NCBI GenBank assembly: GCA_964030475.1
Contig: CAXIPT010000007.1
Coordinates: 5,839,846 to 5,903,845, forward strand
Length of the DNA stretch: 64,000 nucleotides
Direction of reading: 5' to 3'
From: Tethya wilhelma
Taxonomy: Eukaryota > Porifera > Demospongiae > Tethyida > Tethyidae
Below the pieces are notes generated by a model. It was not told where the DNA came from, did no database searches, and worked only from the letters and a program-made list of their open reading frames with translations. The translations under genes were made by a program, and so were the position numbers. Shown here in pieces: positions 44,198-55,067 of the stretch. The first letter of the stretch is position 1, and the number at the start of each line of letters is the position of its first letter.

Positions 44198-46070
44198 CAG
44201 CTCATAGTTGGCGGGCGACCTGGGCACACATTGGGAGTTTGCTGCTGGCTGCAGACAGTTAGCATCTCCCAGTGTGTGCCCAGGTCTCCCGCCAACCACG
44301 AGCTGCACCCTCCCACACACGTGAGCACTGAGTGGCAACACACATCGTAGGTCTTCTCGAGTTAACCTAGTCTTCAAAGTGAGGAGATGGCTGCATATGG
44401 TGGCAAATCTCAATAGCACCGGTTTTTTAGTAGGCAACTTGGCATCTTAGGTTGGGTGGCTGGCCTAGGCAAAGCTTTTTCTTGCTTCTTCTGTCGTAGG
44501 GTTTGCCTCCTCACTTGGGAGGACATAGCTGGCACTGGTTAGGTTGGCGTTTCGGGTGGGCGCAGTCCTAGGTTTGGTGGGCGGCCTAGGATATTTTTGT
44601 AGCTTTTTTTAAAACTCAGCACCGCTTTAGATTTTTTCCTCTTATTTATAATGTTTTAGTGTTTCTTTTCATTCTCTTATTTTGTGTTGTTTTGATGCAG
44701 TTCATGGCTGTGTGGTAGAAGACATAGGCACACATTGGGAGTTTGGATCCCATTCTCTAGACCTCTCCTAATCTTTCAATGTTATTCGCATCCCATTCCC
44801 TAGGTCTCTTTTAATCTCTCGTTATTCACATCCTGTAAATCAACTTATTTGTTACTTTTGTCACAGAGAGAACACCTCTTCCTACTTGTCAACACTGAAG
44901 CACATCTATTTTAACACTGTCTTCGAACTTAAGGAGTATGGATGAAGAGAAATGAATGAGGAGCTGCAGAGAGAACCAAACACATTACTGGCCTAATGGA
45001 GCTAAGGAGTGCACATTCAATAAAACCACAGCATTTCAGAGAAGCTAATATCATAGATAATTATTATGGTATTTGATAGTCATGTATATGGGAGGGTGGA
45101 GCTCGTGGTTTGGTGGGAGGCCCGAGCACATTGAGATTTGCTACTGTGTGTATCCATCTTCTCCACTCTGGAGGCTAGGCCTGCTCAAGAGGATCCATGC
45201 TGCATGTTGCCGTTCTCTGTTCACGTGTGTGTTGTGGGGGTGCAGCTCATAGTTGGCGGGCGATCTGGGCACACATTGGGAGTTTGCTGCTGGCTGCAGA
45301 CAGTTAGCATCTTCCAGTGTGTGCCCAGGTCTCCCGCCAACCACGAGCTGCACCCTCCCACACACGTGAGCACTGAGTGGCAACACACATCGTAGATCTT
45401 CTCGAGTTAACCTAGTCTTCACAGTGAGAGGGGTGGCTGCATATGGTGGCAAATCTCAATAGCACCGGTTTTTTAGCAGGCAACTTGGCATCTTAGGTTG
45501 GGTGGCTGGCCTAGGCAAAGCTTTTTCTAGCTTCTTCTGTCGTAGGGTTTGCCTCCTCACTTGGGAGGACATAGCTGGCACTGGTTAGGTTGGCGTTTCG
45601 GGTGGGCGCAGTCCTAGGTTTGGTGGGCGGCCTAGGCAGTTTTTTTTAAAAAAACTCAGCACCGCTTTGTGTTTAATTATTTCTTATTCTCTTATAATTT
45701 TGTAAATTTTTTTGTTTCTTTTCATTCTCTTATTTTATGTGGCTGTCCGTGGGCATTGAAATCTGCTCCTGACTGCAGACAGAGGCAGATATCAATTCCA
45801 CTTTTCTCTCTCTCTCTCTCTTTTTTTTTCCATATTCACATATTCACGTGTGGGTGGGCGCAGTCCTAAGTTTGGTGGGCGGCTTAGGCAGTTTTGTAGC
45901 TTGTAAAAATAAGCACTGCTTTAATTTTCCTTTCTCCTTATAATTTTATAATTTTGCTGTCTCCATGCTGGCTGGTTGCCTGTTTTGGGTTTTTAGGAGT
46001 CTTCTCTGTGTAGGCATTGAAATCTGCTTCTGGCTGCAAACAGAGGCAGATATTGATCCCACTTTAATTT
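43080..46070. repeat. 1.76-kb tandem repeat array with internal palindromes
   Basis: The segment 43080-44835 recurs from 44836, slightly degenerated (offset about 1768). A third, partial copy of the core lies at 44200-44600. The core contains a large imperfect palindrome: TGCAGCTCATAGTTGGCGGG and GGGCACACATTGGGAG on one side, CAGTGTGTGCCCAGGTCTCC and CCACGAGCTGCACC on the other. The flanks include repeated TTGGTGGGCGGCCTAGG motifs. Open frames occur on both strands within the core, but they mirror the palindrome and look non-coding. It resembles a non-autonomous transposon or young satellite. Confidence 0.85.
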
Positions 46071-46245
46071 CCTTTTCTATTATTAAAATTATAATGTTTT
46101 TTTTCTCCCCAGTTTTAGGTGAAGTTGGTTTTCCTTGCAGCTGGATTCAGACATTTAACAAAAAAGTAGACATCAGTGGAATAATATGGTCTTGTCCAAT
46201 CACATGCAAAAGTTTTTCTAACCTCACTTGAACTCTGAACTACAG

Positions 46246-46353
46246 TTGCATGGGGTCACCCGGTGTATTATCAATAGTTGCATGGGGTCACCCGGTGTAT
46301 TATCAATAGTTAGTTGCATGGGGTCACCCGGTGTATTATCAATTGTTTGGTAA
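46246..46353 (+). repeat. Three direct repeats upstream of ABHD11 copy A
   Basis: Three near-identical units (GTTGCATGGGGTCACCCGGT followed by GTATTATCAAT) of 32-36 bp. The equivalent place before copy B (49163) has one unit. Confidence 0.88.
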
Positions 46354-46481
46354 TGGTCGTTATCAAGCATGAAATCATGCATCCATGGCAGCAGAGCTCT
46401 GCATGCTGCTGTTTACAGTCTAGCTCATAATCTGAGAGAGTTTAAGAGTACAGTATATACATCGACTGTATAGTTCATCCA

Positions 46482-47975
46482 ATGTAAGTCAGTTTTAGTT
46501 CAATGGTTTACAACTTGTGATTGGATCTCTCTCTCTAACTTCAGGGCAGCTGTTCGACTGGCCTACTCTGAGTTTGGCCCATCACTGAGGTCCAGTGCTC
46601 CGCCTGTGGTAATCCTTCACGGGCTCTTTGGCTCAGGGAACAACTGGAGAACACTAGCCAACAAAATAACCAAAGAGACAAACAGAATGGTAGTGTGGGG
46701 GACTTTATCTTCCCCTCATTTTTAGCTAATAATGAATTAACCTTAATGTATTTGTCTAGGTGTATGCTGTAGATGCAAGAAACCATGGCAACAGTGAACA
46801 TGTTGATGGCACGATGTCGTACAGTCTCATGAGTAAAGACACAGTGGAGTTTTGTCGTGAACGAGGCCTTGAAAGAGCCATACTCTTAGGCAAGTCACCA
46901 GCCTAAGTTAGTTTCTTTGTACCTAATAAATTTACACGTAATGTTATAAAGAACTACAGCAAGAAGCATTTGAACCATCATCCCGTTGTTCAGGTCACAG
47001 TATGGGAGGTAAGACTGCCATGATGACAGCTCTAGAACACCCTAGTCTCGTAGATCGTCTTATTGTGCTGGATGTGTCTCCCGCTAGTGCACCAGGGAGG
47101 GGGGAGACAGAGGACTTGATAACTTCTATAAAGAAACTCGATCTTACTAGAATTACTAACAGAAGGGAGGCTGATGAACTGCTGAAGGTGGACATTAAGG
47201 TACAGGGTTGCAAGTGAAGGTCCCTAACCAATATGTTACAGGATGATGCAATGCCTTCAAATCTTGGATCATAATTATGAATCCTTAATATAGTACCCAG
47301 CTCCTTTTTTCTATTTATAGTAATGTATTTAGGAAGTCATTACATAACCATCATTCACTTCTATTATAATGTTGGATTTTTCCCCTGACAAGTATAACTT
47401 TATTTTGTTCTTCTTCCCATATTAACCATGTAGGATTCTTTGCTGAGGAGTTTCCTACTGACTAATCTTGAAGTGAGCAGAGCCAATGGTCACCCTGGTA
47501 ACCCTAGGTGGAAGGTCAATCTGGACGCCATTGAAGCTAACATTGGAGAGTTGAAGTCGTTTCCTCTATACAGTGATGAAGAGGGGCGTGTCTATTCAAG
47601 ACCAACGCTATTTCTGGGAGGAGGCAATTCAAAATACATTGGGTACGTTTTTGCAAACGGGTTGTCAATACCAGAAATAATGGTACCAAAACTAGCTACT
47701 TTTTCCCCACTCAATGTAACTAGTATGGTGTAGGCATTTTAATATTGCAGTTCTGCCATGTAAATTAAAAGAGGAATGTATTATTTAGGAGCAATTGATC
47801 GTATGTTGTTGTCTATTCTTTGTGTTTTAATAGGTCAAAACATGTTCCAGAGATCAAGCGATTGTTTCCTCGAGCTGAGGTGAGTCACATCTCAGAGGCT
47901 GGCCACTGGCTGCACTTTGAAAGACCTGTCGAGTTCCTTAGAACTATCTCACAATTTATCAACAGTAACCGCTAA
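46482..47975 (+). CDS. ABHD11: ABHD11-type alpha/beta hydrolase, copy A (split start codon)
   Basis: Model: 46482-46483 (the AT of the start codon), 46545-46689, 46760-46889, 46994-47199, 47434-47642, 47834-47975; in frame, 277 residues. The ATG forms only after splicing of a 61-bp intron (CCAAT|gtaagt ... cag|GGCAGCTG), giving MAAVRLAYSEFGPS. An in-frame TAA lies shortly upstream in the leader. Hydrolase features: oxyanion-loop HGLFGSGNNW, VDARNHGNS, nucleophile elbow GHSMGGKTA, VLDVSPAS, TLFLGGGNS and the catalytic histidine in AGHWLH. ABHD11 is a mitochondrial serine hydrolase, linked in mammals to diacylglycerol and lipoylation metabolism. This protein starts close to the core, with no obvious targeting sequence. 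The intron after ILLG uses a GC donor. An upstream alternative first exon cannot be excluded. Confidence 0.9.
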
Positions 47976-49377
47976 GAACACGCCGATAGCTATGTATTTA
48001 TTCATTTATTTACATAACAAGCTCAAGCCATATTTATGACATCATGCACCAGACTACAATGGTCATGAAATATTTAATTTTTATACTCATGCAACAATGG
48101 ATTTACTAAGATCTGCATGCATGCTGGATTTTACAAAAAACAGAAGTTGTAAAAGTTAAAAACACCGACAATAATTGAGAATTATAACGTTAGCTGAAAT
48201 TCCAATGTGATAATACTGCAATAATTATTTATTAATTATTGCAGTATTATCTTTATAGCTCTTAGGTTGTCCTGATATCTTCATTGCGCATGCGCAAAAC
48301 AAAGATTCAAACTTCACGATCACGTGTCGCGTGCATGCTCCGCGATCCGAGAAGTTGGGAGATCGATCATCAACGGTTCGAGAACTAAACTGCAGGACCA
48401 AGACTCTGGACTGAAGTACAACCAAGAACTGACTGAGTCACTCAGTGACCTTCTTGGCTATACAGCTTACTTCCTTAGTGGTAAGTATCGGAGCATGATA
48501 TTTTTGCCGCGCAAATATTTTTGTGTGTGCAAAATTACTTCAGTATTTCTTGTTTTTTCTCTCTACACAGGTACCGCTAAAGAAATTGGTTCCATGGTAA
48601 CCACAGCACTTCAGTTCTTGCTCAGAATGGCACCTACATTTTCAGCAGCTGTAATTTGGCTTGGTAAGCTGTTGTTTCTCTGCACATTTTACAGGTACCG
48701 CTAGCGAAACCAAGGTGCCACAGCTCCTCAGTTCTTGCTGGAAATCGCATTTGACAGACTTATTGAAAGCTAGCTGCATGGTAAGTTCATGAATATTAAT
48801 AATTTCTGTCTAGGTCTTAGGCCGTCTGATTTATTCAGCTAACTTAAAACAATGAAAATTGACAAGTTACATGAGAATTATAAACACTGATAACCTTTGT
48901 GACAATTCTTAAGACTGAGTCACTATAATGCATGATGTTTTGTGACTTTTGTTTCCAATCTGTTATGCTTACTTTGCATAATTATGCTGGGGTTTTTTTG
49001 GGGTTTTTTTTTGGTTTTTTTTTCTCATTTTAGGTTGTGGATGTTGGTTTCCTTGCAGCTGGATTCAGAGACACTTGTGGAATCATTTATCTGTATACGG
49101 TCTTGTCCATTAAAACATGCAAAATTTGTGATAAACGTTTTTCAAACGTCAAACTAAACTGAGTTGCATGGGGTCACCCAGTGTATTATCAATTCTTTGG
49201 CAATGGTCGTTATCATCAAGGGCTTATGCCCCTGTTATCATAAAATCATGATGATGCACATCCATGTACAGTGCATGTATGTGGCAGAGCCCGGCAATTG
49301 TGTATTTACAGTCTAGTTCATAATCCGAGAGAGTTACTAGACTAAGAGTACAGCACATCGACTGTATAGTTCTTTCA
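47976..49377. other. Spacer between ABHD11 copies A and B
   Basis: It contains an open exon-like stretch around 48324-48480 with a GT donor, and two related segments beginning ACAGGTACCGCTA at about 48568 and 48693 that form a direct repeat. I recognise no protein. The 3' part from about 49030 duplicates the flank before copy A (GGTTTCCTTGCAGCTGGATTCAGA, TTGCATGGGGTCACCC). Confidence 0.5.
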
Positions 49378-51095
49378 ATGTAAGTTCAATGGTAATATTG
49401 GTTACAACTTGATTCTTTCTCTATTAAAATTAAATTAAATTACAGGGCAGCTGTTAGACTGGCCTACTCTGAGTTTGGCCCATCACTGAGGTCCAGTGCT
49501 CCGCCTGTGGTGATCCTTCACGGGCTCTTTGGCTCAGGGAACCACTGGAGAACACTAGCCAACAAAATAGCCAAAGAGACAAACAGAATGGTAGGAGGAA
49601 TTGATCTTTCACTTGTTTGTATATCATAAAAAGGATTCGTACCTATACAGCAATGAATTTGTCTAGGTGTATGCTGTAGATGCAAGAAACCATGGCAACA
49701 GTGAACACGTTGACGGTGTGATGTCGTACAGTCTCATGAGTAGAGACACAGTGGAGTTCTGTCGTGAACGAGGCCTTGAAAGAGCCATACTCTTAGGCAA
49801 GTCATGATCATTGCTAGAGTTAGTTGTTTTGTATACCTTTAATAATTATTGTATAAAGTTATGGTGTACTACCGTGGTAAGCATTTAAACCATCATCCCG
49901 TTGTTCAGGTCACAGTATGGGAGGTAAGACTGCCATGATGACAGCTCTAGAACACCCTAGTCTCGTAGAGCGTCTTATTGTGTTGGATGTGTCTCCTGCT
50001 AGTGCACCAGGGAGGGGGGAGATAGAGGACTTGATAACTTCTATAAAGAAACTCGATCTTTCAAGAATTACTAACAGAAGGGAGGCTGATGAACTGCTGA
50101 AGGTGGACATCATTAAGGTACCAAGGGCTTCAAGTGAAGGTTCCTATACGTAACAGTGATTACTCTACACTAAAACTTGAACAGGGTGCTCCAAATATCA
50201 CAATTTACGGCTTAATTTAAGCCTCAAACCACTCCCATTCCTTTGATATTAACCCATTTAGTTCAAATATAAACAGGGTGGTGGACCCTGTTTAACCTAT
50301 GCTAGGGAAACACTGCTATAGCCAATGTTACAAGATAATGCAATACCTTCAAATCTTAGATCACATTTTATGATTTATATGAATTCTCGATGTTATCATG
50401 AGTACCTAATTATTGCAACTTGTTTAGGAAGTCATTAACAAAACTATACTTTGTATTTTCTTTAGTTCTACCTCTTAATAATAATGTTGGATTTTTTCCC
50501 CTGACAAGTATAACTTTATTTTGTTCTTCTTCTTCCCTCATTAACCATGTAGGACTCTTTGCTGAGGAGTTTCCTACTGACTAATCTTGAAGTGAGCAGA
50601 GCCAATGGTCACCCTGGTAACCCTAGGTGGAAGGTCAATCTGGACGCCATTGAAGCTAACATTGGAGAGTTATTGTCGTTTCCTCTATACAGTGATGAAG
50701 AGAGGCGTGTCTATTCAAGACCAACACTATTTCTGGGAGGAGGCAATTCAAAATACATTGGGTGCGTTATTGTAAATAACTTGTCATGCAGCATCACTAG
50801 TATACCAGAAATGTGATATAATGGTACCAAATCTAGCCAGTTTTCTTTTCACTCGTGTAAGCATTTTTAATATTGCCCTGTAAATTAAAGACGCATATAT
50901 ATTCAAAATTGACAGCAATTGATTGTGTGTTAATGGTCTTTGTGTTTCAATAGGTCAAAACATGTCCCAGAGATCAAGCGATTGTTTCCTCGAGCTGAGG
51001 TGAGTCACATCACAGGGGCTGGCCACTGGCTGCACATTGAAAGACCTGCCGAGTTCCTTAGAACTATCTCACAATTTATCAACAGCAACCACTGA
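49378..51095 (+). CDS. ABHD11: ABHD11-type alpha/beta hydrolase, copy B (split start codon)
   Basis: Model: 49378-49379 (AT), 49446-49590, 49667-49796, 49909-50117, 50553-50761, 50954-51095; in frame, 278 residues. The start codon is again split (TTTCAAT|gtaagt, then cag|GGCAGCTG), intron 66 bp. It differs from copy A at a handful of sites (NHWRTL for NNWRTL, an extra Ile in VDIIK, GAGHWLHIERP for EAGHWLHFERP). The nucleophile GHSMGG and the catalytic His are intact. The GC donor after ILLG is shared. The pair is a recent tandem duplication that carried the flank, first intron and splice sites along. Both copies look functional, so dosage or expression differences are the likely outcome. Confidence 0.9.
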
Positions 51096-51303
51096 AAATT
51101 ATAATTACCCTTGGAATGTCACATACAAACAATGATCAAAGAGGACCCACACACGATACATTGCTATATTGTTCTAATTACTCGAACTAGCGTAATATTG
51201 CAACAATATTGACGACCTTTACCTAATCAGAAACTACAAGTGCCAGCGCTGCAGGACTGTGTGGTGTTTCCTCTTTCGCTCTGTGTACGAGTAGCTGCTA
51301 GCC
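51096..51303. promoter_or_regulatory. Short spacer, ABHD11 copy B to PH-domain gene
   Basis: Only 208 bp separate the stop and the next ATG on the same strand, so terminator and promoter are compressed. Inferred from spacing. Confidence 0.4.
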
Positions 51304-51998
51304 ATGAGCCACTCTTCTCCTCACCTCCGCAAGCACAGTCTTCTCGAAGGTCTGGACCTGAAGCATCCTCTCTTCAGCGGCTACATGTACAAACAGTCGC
51401 ACTTGCACAAGGCCTTCAACAAGAGGTATTTCGTCCTCTTCCCCAAGCTGTTGGTCTACTACACCAGCGAACACGAGTACCAAAAGGACGCCCACAGAAA
51501 GACACTTGAAGTATGTATCATTTAATGTTAGACTGTATATGGCTGAGTACTGTTACATGGGTGACCGAGATTAGGTAGCTTTAGACTAAGCACCTAATTT
51601 ATGAAACTCTCAAAACATACTTCATGAATTCTTTTAACCCTGACAACACTTGTACCTTTCACTTTGTCTGTCCCTGCAACTCATGTCACTTGTCTGGAAG
51701 GTAGATTCCATTACTGTCGATGACTGCTACTGCTTGTTGGCTTGTTTGTGTGCTTTTGAATAATTTATATACTATACTAGACCCAGCTGATTCCTACTCC
51801 GAGGTTTCAGTCTGTCAGTGGACTCCGAACTCAATATTACTTTCTCTATTTATATACTATTTTTCGTCTTACGTACTTTCTTACTCCACTGTAAAGCTCA
51901 TTATTATTATTATTATTATTATTAAGGTTGTTCCCTCAAAACTATAATATTATTTGTGCATAAACTATGAGGATTATACTTGTTTGAATGCTGACTCT

Positions 51999-52042
<44 letters not shown>

Positions 52043-52539
52043 AGCACCGTCATGAAGCTATCAGACTAGAAAGTCTCTACCTAACTAAGCCGGAGAAGAA
52101 GCCCCAGGGTGTCAAGTTCTGCTTCATCCTTCATTGCCCAAATAAGCTCAACAAGAGAAAGTAAGTTTAAAGTCAGTCAGCTACTGCAGAGCAGCATGCC
52201 TGTTTGTGCCACAGTCAGTGTTGGCTGGTCAATGTTAATTGAATTTTGTTCTTGGAATAAATAAACGGAAGCCTCACTAATATTATCAATATCTTCCTTG
52301 TGACTGGAACTTACTCCACTACCTGTCAACAATCTCTAGCAACTGTATCTCTCTCTCTCAATGTATCGTGTGTGGGTCCTCTTTGATCATTGTGTGTATC
52401 TAACATTCCACAGTAGTATCAGCTACTCATTGTTGTGTGTTTGACATAGTGGTAGCTTAGCAACCAGGCTGTTTGTAATTTTTGAGCAAATACCAAAACT
52501 GTCTATCATGATAAATGTCTATTAGTTAGTCTGGCCCAC

Positions 52540-52579
<40 letters not shown>

Positions 52580-53829
52580 CTACTCTGTTCTCGGTGGAGA
52601 CTGCAAATACTTTCAGTCGCTCTCTTCCCAACCATTTACGAAACTCCTTCTCCCAATTCTGAAACACAATGTACACACCATTACAATCAATGTGTGTCAG
52701 TGTGTGTAACATTGAGTTACCACTGTATCACTGAGCTAACACACCTTGACTAGACTGCCTGGTGTAATGACAATGGTCTTCTTCACAACTGGTTTCCTAC
52801 CATAGGGACCCTGTCTAGTCAGAGTCCTGCACACACAGGAAGAGGTGTGCACATGAGGTGGATATCATACCATATAGCGGGTAAATTTGGCAAGAATTAC
52901 CGTATAATGGGAAATTTTCGTTCGTGCAAAATTTCGTATAAACGCATTATTAAAATTTTTCGTAGTTTTAAATTTCGTATACGCGGTGCGCGCCCGTATA
53001 AAATAAATGCGGATTTTAAATTTTCGCAGTTTTAATTTTCGTATATCTGAACGGCATACGAAAAATACGAAAATTTCCACCATACGAAAATTTCCCTCTA
53101 TACAGTAAATTTGGCGAATTGGTGAATATTCTTCAAATCGCCAAATTAAAGATCACCAAAAATGCTAAAGTGAGAATTCACCAAATTTTAAACCTGCCAA
53201 ATATGTGTACCTGCTATACGGTATGTACATGTGCATGACTGGTGAACTCACCATATGAGGGAGATACACTGTAGAGTCTTACCAAGGCCCATCTCATCCC
53301 TGCAAGGGGCAAAGAGAATACCAATACTGTACATGTAGGTTCATTGGTGACTACATGCATATGTCAGCAAAAAAGGAATTATCTTTATTCCCAGGCATTG
53401 TACTTTGCAAGAGACCAAAAACAATTAGGAAATTAATGGCCTGGTTATAAACTACCTTGACAACCAAAGCCAGTTGTACAAACTGGTCATCATCCCAGGA
53501 TGAATCACAATAAACAAGACTATGACCTCAGCATGCAGTGGACCTACGCCAGTATGGCTCCAGCATGCAGTGTACCTACGTCAGTATGGCTCCAGCATGC
53601 AGTGGACCTACGCCAGTATGGCTCCAGCATGCAGTGGACCTACGCCAGTATGGCTCCAGCATGCAGTGGACCTACGCCAGTATGGCTCCAGTTCCACTGA
53701 AGTCCCTCATCCCCATGACACACTCGTAGAGGAACACCACCCCCTCCCTCTGATGGGGTCGAAGGTGAGTGCTCAGATGAGGGTCTACCACCACATCCAC
53801 CAGAGGAGCTCCTCCTGAGTTGAACTGGA

Positions 53830-53902
<73 letters not shown>

Positions 53903-55021
53903 NCTCAACACAGCTATTACACAATAATGTTCACTACCCTCTGTACCTGGTGTCTGGGAGAGGGTCGTGGCATGACGAGGGCTCCAGGGAGGTCAGGACT
54001 GTGGAGGGGGGCGGAGGAGGACGGACACCGAGAGGAAGACTGCTGATTCAGAACTTGACCACTAGCAGAGAGACTAACAAACTTCTTTACAGGCTTTGGC
54101 GTCAACAGACTCACTACACATGATTAGAAATAACAGAACATGTGAGGAAATTAGACAGCTTATTGATATCATCTAACAGGCACTAATATCACATCTATTG
54201 TTGCAAGCAAATGAAGGAATCAGTAATTATGAGTTAATTCCAACAATGCTATTCTAGCTTATTTTCATTTTACTGCACTCAGCACAATTATAATACCTGT
54301 TGTATTTGTGGTGACATCACTGCCACTGGCTCCAGTGAAGCACTTTCCACTCTTCCATAGCTCCTCGTCCATCTCTCCCATCACCTACAGCACCACCACA
54401 CATAGACCATGATAATGGTACTACAAAATACTGGTCTTCAGCAGAATGTGCTGGGCTGGGATATTATACCAGGCTCACCTCTATCTCCTTGCCTCCAATG
54501 AGGAGAGTGCTGCCTTCAACCAAACCAGACACTTCACTCTTATCAGACTAGAAGGTCTCTACCTAACTAAGCCGGAGAAGAAGCCCCAGGGTGTCAAGTT
54601 CTGCTTCATCCTTCATTGCCCAAATAAGCTCAACAAGAGAAAGTAAGTTTAAAGTCAGTCAGCTACTGCAGAGCAGCATGCCTGTTTGTGCCACAGTCAG
54701 TGTTGGCTGGTCAATGTTAATTGAATTTTGTTCTTGGAATAAATAAACGGAAGCCTCACTAATATTATCAATATCTTCCTTGTGACTGGAACTTACTCCA
54801 CTACCTGTCAACAATCTCTAGCAACTGTATCTCTCTCTCTCAATGTATCGTGTGTGGGTCCTCTTTGATCATTGTGTGTATCTAACATTCCACAGTAGTA
54901 TCAGCTACTCATTGTTGTGTGTTTGACATAGTGGTAGCTTAGCAACCAGGCTGTTTGTAATTTTTGAGCAAATACCAAAACTGTCTATCATGATAAATGT
55001 CTATTAGTTAGTCTGGCCCAC

Positions 55022-55067
<46 letters not shown>

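Larger units (their letters stand above)
52060..55059. repeat. Direct duplication of a PH exon flanking the RAD54B insert
   Basis: 52060-52577 and 54542-55059 match almost base for base (offset 2482; one clear difference, AAAGTCTC versus AAGGTCTC). Both end in a (CA)n tract. The left edge of the second copy cuts a RAD54B exon. The pattern is either an insertion with duplication or an assembly chimera through the CA tract. Confidence 0.88.

Noticed and set aside
43280..45452. Open frames on both strands containing GGRPGHTL motifs
   Set aside because: They mirror each other across a palindrome inside a tandem repeat and lack splice context or family resemblance.
48324..48704. Possible small gene between the ABHD11 copies
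   Set aside because: The frame starts only at a GTG, the pieces contain a degenerate direct repeat and I recognise no protein; left as spacer.
53531..53690. Regular 32-bp repeats considered as a CRISPR-like array
   Set aside because: The units are directly adjacent with no spacers, in eukaryotic DNA, and coincide with an exon-intron junction.
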